Positions 1-11,356 of a stretch of 64,000 nt of DNA are shown piece by piece (within the stretch, counting starts at the first letter, position 1; each line of letters begins with the position of its first letter). This DNA is from Luzula sylvatica (taxonomy: Eukaryota; Streptophyta; Magnoliopsida; Poales; Juncaceae). The notes under the pieces are model-generated. The model was given only the letters and a program-made list of their open reading frames with translations. It had not been told where the DNA came from and did not search any database. The DNA is taken from the NCBI GenBank assembly GCA_946800325.1, contig OX326960.1, positions 38,035,629-38,099,628 on the forward strand. The letters are read 5' to 3'. The translations under genes and the position numbers were made by a program.

Positions 1-231
1 TTATTGTAAAACTTTTTGTATTTGAAAATTGTTTTTATTTTTCCTTTTAAATTTCAAAACTGATTTTTTTATTTTAATTTCTTTCTATTTCAAAGTAGTT
101 CTATAAACTGTTATTTTAATGACTTGTTTTAATTGTTTCGTTTTAATATCTACTGTAAACCATATTTTATTTTGTTCGAATGATTAATATTATATTTTTG
201 GATTTTTAGAAGGGCAAATACGTAAATTATT

Positions 232-232
<1 letters not shown>

Positions 233-279
<47 letters not shown>
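233..279. repeat. (TTG)n microsatellite
   Basis: About 15 uninterrupted TTG/GTT trinucleotides lie in AT-rich non-coding DNA. No gene is seen around it. Confidence 0.95.
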
Positions 280-444
280 CCGAAATGTTATAGAAGGTGG
301 TGAATAGGCATATGCGGAAGTCTTAACTAATTTAAAATATGTAACTATATGATTACCTAAGCATTTTTAGTCTTCGTACATTTAATATATATATTGTGCT
401 AGTTAACAATAGTACTGAAAATAAATAATAGCAAACGTGTTGAA

Positions 445-625
445 TAGTAAAATAATGTAAAGTAAAGTGCAGAAAGTAAATGTACTAAAGTAAAGGTAAA
501 TAAAATAAGGATAATAAAAGTAAAGTATTGTAAAATAAATTGCAAAAAGTAAATGTACCGAAAATAAAGTACGGAAAGTAAAGTGCAAAAAAATAAAGGT
601 ACTGAAAAATAAGTGCAAGAAAAAT
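445..625. repeat. degenerate minisatellite of AAAGTAAATGTAC-like units
   Basis: Short units built on aaagtaaa(t/g)gtac and aataaagtgcaga recur with varied spacing. The stretch is almost free of C on the plus strand, so the open frames on the complement are composition artefacts. Confidence 0.6.
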
Positions 626-2209
626 AAATAGGTTGATATCAGATATAACGAACTTCAGTGTGCACCGAGACGGCTGACTCGTTTCAATAAGGCACCTACG
701 ACTCCGGAAAAGCCTTACCGTCAACAACCATGGCGAACTTTTCACTATTTCCGATTTCGATAAGACTAACAAGGGTGTAGGACATTTACAACAAATAATC
801 ATCTACTACAAAAACTACGAATATAACAACTATCATAGCCATTCACATGTCTCGATATCACTCTCTTGATTAAGGCTAACCTAACACTCGTTTAGAGGTG
901 AAAATTATTTCGACAAATTAAGCACGGAAAAATGGTAGAGTTTCGCTAGAGTATATTTTATCTCTCTTCAATGTGTGGAGGCTAGGGTTGGAGGTGGGGT
1001 GCTTTTATATGATGACATGTTATGATTTGTGTGAAGGTCAAATTGTTAAATTATTTATGGATAATTTTAAGACACAACAATTGCGTAAACCTGTTATGAT
1101 TTGTTTTTATGTGAGTTGAATAAATGTCGTGTGACAAATTCTTTGATCTGACAAGAATGTATCTGATATTTTTTCATTGGATACATAATTAGTGATAATT
1201 GTGATAACTAATGATAATTATGATACTTGGCTGCTCGATATAAGCAAAACAATGTAAAACATTGATATGACAAGAATGTATCTGATGTTTTTTCACTGGA
1301 TACATAATTAATGATTCCTGTTCATTGGATGCTAATGTTAATGTATAATTCGAATGATATATTTTTCATGTCGGTCAAATATCCCGTCAAATAAAACAGA
1401 CTACGCTATTAATTCGTAATTCGGTATATAAAAGTATATGAATATAAGATTTTTATTAAATAATATTTATTTTACTTCAAAATCATAAATTTATAAATTG
1501 TTATTGATATTTTTGTTGTTATAATCATGTTTGAAAAAAGCATATAGTACGACAACGTGTTCTTTTAAAAATTTATAGAATAGACAAATTATTAGTTAGA
1601 TTGGGTACGGAGACGTCAGTATGTATATTATTCGTAATACGTAATTATTCATAAATCGCTTGTTTATCAAATATACGCGTGTTATTCGAGGACTGAACAA
1701 CCAGTTTGCAAGTGCTGCAGAGGCCCATTGTTTTAGAGACTCATTTATGATCTTAGTGGCCCAATAAGCGGAACTATTAATACAGAATTTTCTTAAAGAT
1801 TTTTTTTTTGGTCAATTAACATAATCATATAAAATCATGAGGAAAAGGTTGAAATCTACCAAATTGGACAAACGAAATTCGATTCTTTATTTATAATAAA
1901 AAAAAAAAAGCAATGTGTCAAAGACCAAAGAAATATCAACATGGAGATGCCAGCCAGCATTGTACAAACAAAATTTGAAATATCCTTACAAATCAATCCC
2001 TGGTCATAAATACAACATTCTAATTTCAAATTTCAAATTCCCCTTTCTTTATCCCACAAGTTAACAAACCAGCGATTCATACTAGCAGGCACTGCAAAAA
2101 AATAATATATCAAAGTAAATAAATTTAGCAATCAAAATTATAAACTCAACAAGAGAATATATATATATATATATAACTCACTCTTTCATGTTATTAGAAA
2201 CGAAATTGG
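626..2209. other. intergenic, AT-rich, with a local direct duplication
   Basis: No gene is recognised. A segment of about 45 bp around 1148-1191 (gacaagaatgtatctgat, then tttttcattggatacataat) is repeated at 1267-1312 with few changes, which looks like a local duplication. The last 300 bases are probably the 3' UTR and flank of the next minus-strand gene. Confidence 0.5.
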
Positions 2210-3083
2210 TCATTTTTTTGTTTCCTTGTCGTCTTCAGAATCCGAGTCACTTGCATTATACCCTGAAATTAATAACTTAATTAGCACAATAGATTTTATT
2301 CAGAATTTTTTTATTACAAAACATTTATTCTGCCAAGTTGATCAACCGATCATTACAATGTGGAGTAATGTAAAATTAAGAAAATAATGAGGGGCAAAAT
2401 AGAAAAATACCTGGTCGCTTGTGGCTGACCTTCCAAACTGAAGATCGATATCTCGATGCTTTCTCAATCCATGCTCTCGCCTGATACCCAAATTTTATAC
2501 TCAATCACGAATCATTACATAAATCCAATCAAAGTTTAATTAAAAAATACACAAATTGCATATCTGAAAACCTAACTGAAAACCAGTTAAAACAGTAATT
2601 ATTCGAACTTTTTTACATGAATTTGAATCGTTGAAAATCAATCAATCAACAAACCAAATTCAAATCATTGGGTTTTGAGTATGCATATTTTACATGAATA
2701 ACCTCCTAAATTACAGTATTTCTGCAATCATCCTTTCCCCCAAAATCTAAGACCAAAAATCAAACATAAAAATCAAAGAAAAAGAAAACCTTTTGTTCAT
2801 TCTTAGCAACTCCATAACCACTGTGATACATCTGACCAACCAAAACTTGCATAGCAGTATCGCCGGCTTTGGCCTCCTTCAATGTTTCGTTAAACCACCG
2901 CCTCACGCATTCGGTGACGACCCCGGAAAGGGGAACTCGCACCTCTCTCTCGTTCTGACTCATTCTCAAAGACGCCGTGGAATCCTTATCGGGTCGGGTT
3001 AAGCGTGTCCAGGTACGGATCTTGGCGGTGGCGAGGCGGGCGTAGTACTCCACGGTTGAAGTTAAAGGCAGGGTTTTGCCCAT
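2210..3083 (-). CDS. Sel1-like/TPR-like small protein, 3 exons, 138 aa
   Basis: Exons are 3083-2790, 2480-2411 and 2262-2210, with GT-AG junctions and phases that close on a TGA stop. The product has one clear Sel1-type (TPR-like) helical pair in the middle, including AKAGDTAMQVLVGQMYHSG and the following GVAKNEQKARAWIEKAS. A basic stretch and an acidic serine-rich tail ending DSDSEDDKETKK follow. It looks like the single-copy plant HCP-like protein whose function is unknown. The ATG lies about 240 bp from the divergent PPR gene, so the two probably share a promoter. The first intron is about 310 bp. Sel1 units usually mediate protein contacts, but no partner can be inferred here. The gene model is well supported; the function is not. 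Confidence 0.85.
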
Positions 3084-3320
3084 ATATAAAAAAAGGAGGG
3101 TATGATTGCGATTTTGGAAAGTTCGAGGGTGTTTCTGTATATAATACGTTTTTCCTTTCTCGTGCTTGGAGAAGGAATCTAAGCGGCCCCCACGTATGAG
3201 TGTTTCTGACGTGGAATATTAACCAGGATTTTAAATGCTGGTTTTGATCCAAACCCGGAATTATTATTCCGTTTATTTGGTTAGACGCCATAGCTCGAGC
3301 CGATCACTCAATCTCTTCCA
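3084..3320. promoter_or_regulatory. putative bidirectional promoter between Sel1-like and PPR genes
   Basis: This 237-bp gap separates two divergent start codons and must hold both 5' UTRs and core promoters. No strong TATA box is obvious on the plus side. A tatataaaa stretch near 3081-3090 lies too close to the minus-strand ATG to be its TATA box. Confidence 0.55.
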
Positions 3321-4898
3321 ATGGCGATTAGAATTCTCCGTCGTGTGAAATTCCCAGCCTGCGCTCGCCTCTTCTCCACCTCCATTGGTGAACAGGCAAT
3401 CCTTGAACAACTGTCGGATCTTCTGCCAATCGCTCCTAAATCCGTGAACCCGAATCCATTTAATCGAGTCCAAACAACCGAAATTGCTGCGCCAACAAAA
3501 CCGCTGGCCAGTCGACTGCTTCCACCTGGTGATCAGTTGCGTGGAGTTTTCCTTCAGAATCTTCGAGGCAAGTCGGCGGTTGAGACTGCGCTTTCATCCA
3601 CTGGCGTCGATGTAACTGGTGAAGTTTTCTCTGATGTAGTTAATAATGGTAATCTCAGTGGAGAGTGTATGGTTTCATTCTTTGATTGGGCAATTAAGCA
3701 ACCAAATTTAGAAATTAACATCGAATTATACAATGTGATGCTAAGAGCATTAGGAAGAAGGAAATTTTTTGCGTATTTCAATCCAATTTTAGAAAAATTG
3801 AGAGGAGATGGATTGAAACCCGATTTGAAAAGTTTGGAGATTTTACTCGATAGTTATGTTGCTGCTAGACAGGTTTCTAAAGCAATCAATTTGTTCAAAA
3901 GATTAGACGAGATTGGATTAATATACGATTTAAATTCGCTTAATTTATTATTAAAATCTCTTTGTAATCGATCACATGTTGGGCTCGCATGTACTGTTTT
4001 CAATTCGACAAAAGGAAAATTCAAATTCGATAACGGTACTTATAATGAGATTATCGGAGGCTGGGCTAAGTTGGGGAAGTTAGATAAAGTGGAGAGTTTT
4101 ATGGAAATTATGGTAAATGACGGATTTACCCCCGATAATCTTACATATTGCCATTTAATCCTGGCTTTAGGTAAAGCTGAACAAATCGACGATGCTATAA
4201 AAGTTTTTGAGAATTGCTCGAAAACTTGCATGGTTTATAACGCAATGATTTCTAATTATATTTCAATCGGGGACTTGAATAAATGTTTCGAGTATTACAA
4301 GGACATGCATGCAAATAACATTTTACCAGATATCGATACATACAATAATTTAATCACAGCATTATTGAAAGTTAGGAGAGTGGCCGATGCACTAGAGGTG
4401 TTCGACGAAATGCTCGAGAGAGAACTCTTGCCAAATACTGGCATGATAACTTCATATTTAATCCCCTTATGTAATTTCGGGCCTCCTCATGCAGCCTTGC
4501 TAATATACAAAAAAAGTAAAAAAATGGGTTGTGTAATTTCATTAAAAGCATATAAACTCCTACTCATGAGACTTTCTAAATTCGGTAAAATTGGCGTGGT
4601 TATGAAATTATGGGAGGAAATGCAAGAAAATGGGTACGGTTCTGATAAAGAGGTTTATGAGTTCGTTATTAACGGGCTTTGTAATGTGGGCAAGGTCGAT
4701 TTGGCGGTATTAGTAGTCGAAGAGGCGATGAATAAGGGGATTTGTATCGGTAGAATTATTTATAGCAAGTTGAATAGTAAATTAATGGAGATGAATAAAG
4801 TTGAGGTGGCGTATAAGTTGTTTTTGAAGATGAAAAGGGCTCGTTTGGTTGCGAATTCTCAGAGCTTTTGGCGATCTAATGGCTGGCATTTCAGGTAA
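3321..4898 (+). CDS. P-class pentatricopeptide repeat protein, intronless, 525 aa
   Basis: A single open frame encodes a 525-residue protein. The N-terminus (MAIRILRRVKFPACARLFST) is Arg/Ser-rich without acids, as in a mitochondrial presequence. From about residue 135 there are tandem 35-residue PPR motifs, for example YNEIIGGWAKLGKLDKVESF and YNNLITALLKVRRVADALEV. Spacing is the pure P-type and there is no E, DYW or SMR domain, so RNA binding for stabilisation, splicing or translation in an organelle is more likely than C-to-U editing. It ends SFWRSNGWHF-R, a tail seen in a small subgroup of plant P-class PPRs. The lack of introns is usual for the family. The exact orthologue and RNA target cannot be told from the sequence. 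Confidence 0.92.
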   Translation: MAIRILRRVKFPACARLFSTSIGEQAILEQLSDLLPIAPKSVNPNPFNRVQTTEIAAPTKPLASRLLPPGDQLRGVFLQNLRGKSAVETALSSTGVDVTGEVFSDVVNNGNLSGECMVSFFDWAIKQPNLEINIELYNVMLRALGRRKFFAYFNPILEKLRGDGLKPDLKSLEILLDSYVAARQVSKAINLFKRLDEIGLIYDLNSLNLLLKSLCNRSHVGLACTVFNSTKGKFKFDNGTYNEIIGGWAKLGKLDKVESFMEIMVNDGFTPDNLTYCHLILALGKAEQIDDAIKVFENCSKTCMVYNAMISNYISIGDLNKCFEYYKDMHANNILPDIDTYNNLITALLKVRRVADALEVFDEMLERELLPNTGMITSYLIPLCNFGPPHAALLIYKKSKKMGCVISLKAYKLLLMRLSKFGKIGVVMKLWEEMQENGYGSDKEVYEFVINGLCNVGKVDLAVLVVEEAMNKGICIGRIIYSKLNSKLMEMNKVEVAYKLFLKMKRARLVANSQSFWRSNGWHFR

Positions 4899-5389
4899 TT
4901 TTGATTTAATTATGAGGTTTATTTTATTTTGTTTAGGACTCAAACGAGTATCAAGACAAGTAGTCGATATAGCAACATATATATTGTGAAATATGAATTA
5001 AAAAAATATTTTTGAACCATTTTAGATATGAAAAGATCATATTTGTTTACCACTTTTTTTGTATTATATAGAGTTGTTGTATATATATTGTGTATAATAA
5101 ATCTAATTATACTCAATATCTGAATCGACGAATTATTGTTGTCTTCGTCTTATTTGAATTTGAATGTGTATAATAGATATACAAAAAGTTATATAAGATG
5201 TAAGAAACATATAACAAAGTATTATGTGCAAATGTAATGTAGATGATTATCAAATATGTACAATAAACATCAAAAATATTCAACAATACATAATAAAAGA
5301 GATAATACACATATAATATGTACAATAAACATCCAAAGTATTACGTGATATTCGATCTTTACAACATTGGCTTATATCATGTATCAATT
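4899..5389. other. intergenic 3' flank of the PPR gene
   Basis: AT-rich, with runs of tatata. It holds probable polyadenylation signals (aataaa near 5096) and no gene. Confidence 0.5.
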
Positions 5390-6141
5390 AGGGCGGGGCG
5401 GTAAGCCTGCCCCATACATGTACTCGGATTTTCGGGTATTGTCCGTACCCGAACCTAAAATCCTCACGAGTAAAAAAATCCTCCGTACCCGAACATGCGG
5501 ATAAATTTGTACCTGCGGGTATTACCCGTTATCCGAAAATACTAATCAAAACAAAAAACTTGCTATCCATGCAAAAATCTAAAAAAATTATCCGAAACTT
5601 ATTGTACAAATACATAAAATTACCAAAATTTAAGTGATCGACTAATACACTTCATGAGTATGCACTTCAAATATACGACATCAATAAAACACGACATGTG
5701 GAAATTTGAGAGTGCATACTCATGGACATTGGAGTGCATATCCATGACACTCCAAATGCACGCCTTCAATTAAAAAAATTAATTACCACATGTCGCTCTC
5801 TTATTGATGACGTGCACGTGGGAGTGCATATCAATGTTCAAATACATAAATCAAAACAACATGTTCAAATACATTAAAAACCAAAAATATTACAAATAAT
5901 TAAGTCATAAAAATCCAAAATGTTCAAATTATCGGGTATTTTCAAATATTTTTTGGCTATTTTTCGTGTATGGGTTCGGATTACCCGCAGGGCGGATAGT
6001 ACTATCTCTGTACCCGACCCGAACCCGGAGCAGGTATTTTTTCCATCCCGATCCGTGGGTATTTTTTCGGATATTATCCATCCCGTTCGGGTCGGATACA
6101 CGCGGATTCGAATTTCACCCGTCTCATTGACATCCCTAGAC
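5390..6141. mobile_element. hAT-like non-autonomous element (about 750 bp)
   Basis: The left end begins agggcggggcgg and the right end, read inward, begins gtctagggatgtcaatgaga, the style of plant hAT termini. Flanking 8-mers are tatcaatt (5382-5389) and tatcaaat (6142-6149), a near-perfect 8-bp target duplication. The interior repeats cgggtacccgaac words in both orientations and codes for nothing. The ends are less alike than in the copies at 39.8 and 41.3 kb. Confidence 0.55.
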
Positions 6142-7742
6142 TATCAAATCAAATGTATCACTGTAGCATGCATTTATTATCACAATCATATATATCTTAT
6201 ATATAACAATTATTTGCTCAGAACCTTTGACTAGCGTGTGAAATAATGAGCTGCCAGTTGGCCGGAGAATAGTGGCTGGTGCCACGTACGTTTTTGCTTT
6301 TTATGAACCAGTTTGCATGGACCCCAATCTGGCTTGTCGGCAATTTAGGGTATCTTCGAACCTCAATCATTGAATCTATTGTGAGGCAAGGGGGAAGTAA
6401 GGAGACGGGCCTCGTTCTGGCCTGTAATGGTCCCATGAGAGATCACAACCATCCCCCCCCCCCTAAAAACACATTTTGAATATTATTTTGTATGTTTCAG
6501 GGTTGGTCTATCTATGATGAGATGAAAGGAAGAGTTTTCTTTTAAAGATAGCAATGATTGCAATTTTATGGTTGCTAAATCATTTAATAGATTATGCGCA
6601 ACCCCGTGCGACCTATGATTTTGAGAATTTTTTTGTAATCAACGATATATCATTCGCTATGATACATTATGAAACCTAATCACGTAAATGCGTATTTTCA
6701 GATCGTGTCGGGAGCTCACGATGCGAATATTCGTACTGACCTAATTTAACGATTTTAGCGTAAAGACAATATTATGGTGAGGTAGCCTAAGAATATGCTA
6801 AAACAATAATAGATAACTAATGATTCATAAATAATCACATAAACATAACTTCTCGTAGAATTAATAGCTCAATGATTTTTATCCATTCCTCACAAGTCAT
6901 AACATAGCAAGTAAAATAACTGAGACAATGTAAAATTCTCAAGCAATGCTCTCATTGCTCAAGATTGATGAAAAATGAAAGGGTTGGAGCAATTTGAATG
7001 AAGTAGATATTATTGTCGGCTTCGAGGTAGGAAAGTGATAGGATATGCATGCAAGCAATAATACATCCCCATCTCATGACAAAGTATGAATCCTGTCAAG
7101 TCTTTGAGCCAACCTGGCTATCAGAAAGTTCAAAAATCTCGTATTCACTTTTTGTATCAATGAGTTTCGAGCTCATGTATTTGCATTCATTATACTCAAC
7201 TAAGTGTAGAGATTATTGGCGGCACGATCATACATTTAGGTAATTCATTTTAATTTATTGTAAAAAAAATTTTTTTGAAATGAAACATAATTCATGAATT
7301 ATGAATATTTTTTGTTTCATTTTTTATTTATAATATCAATGAGATTTGAATTTTTTATATTTGTTATCTTGTGCTGCTGAGCAATTTAGCACTAGGCTAA
7401 GGGTCGTGTAATTTATTGCACGCTTTATTTCTGATATTTGAAGTTTGTTTGATTAGATGCTCTCCAAATATTTTGAGTTATTTGTTGATACTAATTAGCC
7501 AATGAGTAGGTGCTCACTTGATCAAAATGCCTGACAAATTCACCCCCTTCAATTATAATAATAAGATAAAAAAAATACCCAGTTGTCCCTGTCCTAGCTC
7601 CACCTCCCCTCCCTCCCCCAGAGATATCTCCATTTCACGATAATAAAATCATTAATCAATTGAATATTATATAATCCATGTTTTGGGATCACCCACTTAA
7701 TGGGCCCATTAATTTAGCCCATTTCCTTAAGTATCATCTCAA
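6142..7742. other. intergenic
   Basis: No gene is supported. Contains a C10 run near 6453-6462 and AT-rich sequence. The last 200 bases are the upstream region of the next gene. Confidence 0.45.
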
Positions 7743-7752
7743 CTATAAATAA
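7743..7752 (+). promoter_or_regulatory. TATA box of WUN1-like gene
   Basis: CTATAAATAA lies about 105 bp before the ATG and is followed by a CA-rich leader without an upstream ATG, as expected of a plant 5' UTR. Confidence 0.6.
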
Positions 7753-7854
7753 CCAATCCCCTCATGCACTCCATACAAAACAAACACATTACACACATCA
7801 ATCTTATTAACTCAACTTCTTCTCCACCCTTTACTTAATTCTATATACACTCTC

Positions 7855-8304
7855 ATGACACAAGGGGAGCAGAACAAGATGCTAGTAGAATCATTATACA
7901 CCTCTCTCGCCAAAGGCGACACTGTGACTGCATCAACATTATTGGCAAACGACTTGGACTGGCGATTCCACGGGCCCCGTAAATGCCAGCACATGAGCAA
8001 ACTTTTAACAGGCGAAGCTGGGCCCGCGGAGTTCAAGTTCGTGCCAATGCGTGTCGTGAATTTAGTAGAAGGGGGGAATTGGGTCGTCGCAGAGGGGTGG
8101 GAAGGGGACCACGCGTATTGGGTCCATGCATGGGAAATAGAAAATGGAGTCATAACACATTTTAGGGAGTATTTTAATACATTGTTGACGGTACAAGAGG
8201 TAGCGTATGGGACTCGTAGGTGGAGAGAGGGTCGTGCCGTCTGGCAGAGTCAGGATCAGGGGAATAAGAGCCGGTCTTTGCCCGGTTTGGTACTTGCAAT
8301 TTGA
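7855..8304 (+). CDS. wound-induced protein 1-like (SnoaL/NTF2-fold), 149 aa
   Basis: An intronless frame of 149 residues with the NTF2-like/SnoaL fold signature of the plant wound-induced protein 1 family. An N-terminal helix with an LVESLYTSLAKGD core is followed by LDWRFHGP, the strand region KFVPMRVVNL, then YWVHAWEIENGVITHFREYFNT and a C-terminal SLPGLVLAI. Length matches the family (about 100-150). A TATA box stands 105 bp upstream. Members are induced by wounding or pathogens, but no enzymatic activity is established for them. A convergent paralogue lies 1.2 kb downstream at 9531-9986. Confidence 0.9.
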   Translation: MTQGEQNKMLVESLYTSLAKGDTVTASTLLANDLDWRFHGPRKCQHMSKLLTGEAGPAEFKFVPMRVVNLVEGGNWVVAEGWEGDHAYWVHAWEIENGVITHFREYFNTLLTVQEVAYGTRRWREGRAVWQSQDQGNKSRSLPGLVLAI

Positions 8305-9164
8305 TGTTGGGTGGCGAGGCGTTAATTATGTTTAGGGTTAGTTTTATGTTGTATTATTGTGCTTGTTTTGGGGTTTAACTGAAGAATGAAGGTTTCTTAG
8401 TATTGGTTCTTGGTTTATCTTGTGTATAACTTGAGTTTGTAGTGAGCTAAAATTTGGTATGCATAATTGCAAGAAATATATATCTCTATGAAAATGAGGG
8501 ATTATAGATACCTCTTCAAACAATTTATTGGAACTTAGTAATACACAGCTCTTTAATTTTTAATAACTACAATGAAAAAATAATGACTTTGTAATTTGAA
8601 ATGATTCGACTCAAAACAGATCGAGCCAACCAGCTCGTTCGCCACGTATTTTTCAGTTCCAAAAAAGAAGCTAAATGGTAACCTAGCAAAATAGTTTAAT
8701 CAACCATAAGTATGTTTATTTTCAAAGGAAATGAATGATTCACCTGGTGGAACAAGGAACTGGTACATGAGTGAGATCTCTTATTATTGTAAAAAGTTAA
8801 GCTGTCAACGTTGCTTGAGATCTCTAAGAAATGACAAGAAAATACAGCAAGAAATAATCTCGTTAACTTGAGTGATTGATTGTATATCTTAATTCCTAGT
8901 GAAAAATCATAATGAATTAAAAATTAATCACTGTAATTTTTTTTTTCCGAAACATATGCTGGGCTTAATCAAGCATAGCCCATAAATATCTTAGGGTCTA
9001 TTTATTATGGCGTACCAACCGAATGGGACCGAAATCCTTGGAGGAGAAATGTGATTCTAAATATCTACAAGAAAATCATTATAATTAAATAACATATGTT
9101 CGATAATTGTTTCTTAAACAAATTTTGCACATATTCATATACATTCATAACATATATTAGAGAA
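8305..9164. other. intergenic between convergent WUN1-like genes
   Basis: Holds the 3' UTR of the upstream gene and AT-rich sequence. No other gene is seen. Confidence 0.45.
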
Positions 9165-9425
9165 GGGGAGTTCTATCATACACCCTTTTACAAGGGTATT
9201 TTGGGTATTTTAGCAATTAATTATATTTGTAAAAGGGTGTATCATAAAATTTATCTTTTATGGAGATTTTTGTTTAAATGAACAATAAAAAATTCCAATT
9301 TAGTTAAACATTAATTGATAAATATATTTGATATCTTACCTTAAATATTCATAAATGGATAATTACTCCAAATACCCTTGAAAATGGGTGTATGATAATG
9401 AAAGGGGTGTATGATAGAAGCCCCC
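9165..9425. mobile_element. Mutator-type MITE, 261 bp
   Basis: Long terminal inverted repeats: left ggggagttctatcatacacc, right (reversed) gggggcttctatcatacacc. Internal copies of cttttacaagggtatttt follow. The flanks are attagagaa (9156-9164) and attaaagaa (9426-9434), a 9-bp duplication with one mismatch, which fits the Mutator superfamily. Non-coding. Confidence 0.8.
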
Positions 9426-9530
9426 ATTAAAGAAAGAGATCAAAAATCAGAACATGAGATAAACTTGGTTCGCAACAAACTCAAATTAACCACGATCCAT
9501 GAATCACGATTCTCTTCGTTTCGGTTCTGC

Positions 9531-9986
9531 TCAAATCGTAAGAACGAGTCCAGGAAGCGATTTTCTCGCCCAAGCAGGCAAGTTGCTCTTCCACACAGGC
9601 ATGGAATTTCTCGTACCGTCACCCAATCTAGTAACGATCAAAGACGTGTTGAAATACTCTCTAACTTGTACTATAACCCCTTGTGGTCCCACCGTCCAAG
9701 CATGGGCCCAATAAACCGTGCCGGACAAGTAGGGGCCTTCAACCAGTACAATAGATCCAAAGGCACATAACGAGTAGGGTACGAAAACAAACGAGTCCTC
9801 GGACGATGCGCCTGTGAGGAGACGCATCATGTATTGCTGATGTGGCGGACCGTGGAACCACCATTCTAGGTCCGGGTTTAGGAGCTTGTGGACCGTGTCT
9901 ACGTCCCGTTTCTTTAGGGCATCGTAAAGTCTTTTTACTAGGTTTATGTTTTCGTTGTCCTCTTGGATGATCGCCAGCTTTTCGAT
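9531..9986 (-). CDS. second wound-induced protein 1-like gene, ATG apparently lost
   Basis: The minus-strand frame ends in LPGLVLTI-stop at 9531 and matches the 7855-8304 gene along its whole length: LVKRLYDALKKRDVDTV, LEWWFHGPPHQQYMMRLLTG, YWAHAWTVGPQGVIVQVREY. At the point where the start codon should be (9986-9984) the codon is ATC, giving 151 residues against 149 in the paralogue. The leader from a TATA-like ttataaata (near 10081-10090) has no in-frame ATG before the internal Met-Met at 9835-9830, which would remove about 50 residues including the first helix. The first ATG met by a scanning ribosome is out of frame with an immediate stop. Either this is a young pseudogene, or it uses a non-AUG or internal start, or the base is an error. 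The body has no other break. Confidence 0.7.
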   Translation of the reverse strand: MEKLAIIQEDNENINLVKRLYDALKKRDVDTVHKLLNPDLEWWFHGPPHQQYMMRLLTGASSEDSFVFVPYSLCAFGSIVLVEGPYLSGTVYWAHAWTVGPQGVIVQVREYFNTSLIVTRLGDGTRNSMPVWKSNLPAWARKSLPGLVLTI

Positions 9987-10080
9987 ATTTTGATTGAAGA
10001 AGAAGAGGTGATATATTTAGTTGGATACAAATCAAGTGTTTAGAAGAATGAGATGAGGATAAAATGAAGGGAGGATCTGA

Positions 10081-10090
10081 TATTTATAAT
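10081..10090 (-). promoter_or_regulatory. TATA-like box upstream of second WUN1-like gene
   Basis: On the minus strand ttataaata stands about 95 bp before the expected start position, mirroring the spacing in the paralogue. Confidence 0.45.
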
Positions 10091-11356
10091 AAGGTTTAAG
10101 TGATAATAAAAATGATCGGTGGATAATGGGGATTTGAAAAAGATGGTGACGTTATCACTATTAATTTATGATTTAACAATATTAATAATCACTACATCAT
10201 TAATTTGTGTGTCATGTTTTCAGACTTGATGCTAATTTAGGTATGAATATTTGATTGTTGTAGATATTAAGTAGGGTTTTTGTGGTTGAGTCAGGGTTTT
10301 AATACGGCTCTATTTTGAAATTTGAAATCCAAGAACAATAACAAAACAACCTTTTTTTAATTTGCAAAATTGTGTGGCCGACAATTCGAAAACAAATTTG
10401 GAGGATACGTATGTAAGTGATTTTTGCATGAAAGATATTCAAATTAGAAGAGACGTGCGAAATTCTAATAATGATGGTTTGTGTAGATTTGTTGAATAAT
10501 TAAGACCTTTGTCCCACATTGATTAGTACAAGATTAGCTGGCTAAGCACTATTTAGACTAAACAAGCACAGTCTGAATCATCACTATTCTTTATTTCTGC
10601 AAAAAAGAGATCTTGCTTATGCCCAAATTAAAAAAAGACCTTTATATTATCCAAATCACAAAAGAGCCCCTTCTTTTTGAACATTCCAAATTATCAAAGT
10701 ATAATAAAAGTTAGGTTTAAGTATTCAACAAGTTAGCTTAGATTAGATGTGACTATCCACTTCCAATTAACTACAATCAAATAAATTTATTAACACTAAC
10801 AAGTTAAAATTAGTGTGGCTACACTAATCATGCCACCATGATGATTAATTAAAGTAAAACTAGTGTTCTAAATAAGTTAGTATTTTATTTTTTTTACGAG
10901 TGAAATTGTTAGGTATTGAAATGACGCTTTCAAAAGAGATAAAAACAAAAATATTGACAAGAGAAACAAATACTAACATCCTTTCAAAGATATTATAAAA
11001 AATTTAGGCATTATTAAATTTTAAAACGACTTAAAACTACCAATAACCGAAAGTTTGCTGTGAATTAGGTAACGGATAAAACATTAAACTTCATGAAAAA
11101 TCTCATTATATGATTATTCCAATGTTTTTCTATCCGTAAACTATAAATAAAATATCTATCTACAATATATCGAAAGAAATATCTATATATCTATGAAACT
11201 AAAAACCTCAAAAATAATAATAACAAAATCCTCTCCTAACCATACATAGCTTAAACAATGTATCGAACAAAATATCTATCTACAATCTCCAACCAATTAA
11301 AAGAATATCTATCGACAACAATATAAATCTCGAAATAATAATAACAAGAAAAATAA
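10091..11356. other. intergenic
   Basis: AT-rich. Includes repeated atatctatctacaat words around 11150-11300. No gene is recognised. Confidence 0.4.

Noticed and set aside
403..802. Minus-strand frames rich in Phe/Leu/Tyr
   Set aside because: Composition artefact of an A-rich minisatellite; no family similarity.
9739..10035. 98-codon minus-strand frame beginning at TTG
   Set aside because: It is a shadow of the WUN1-like frame and lacks an ATG.
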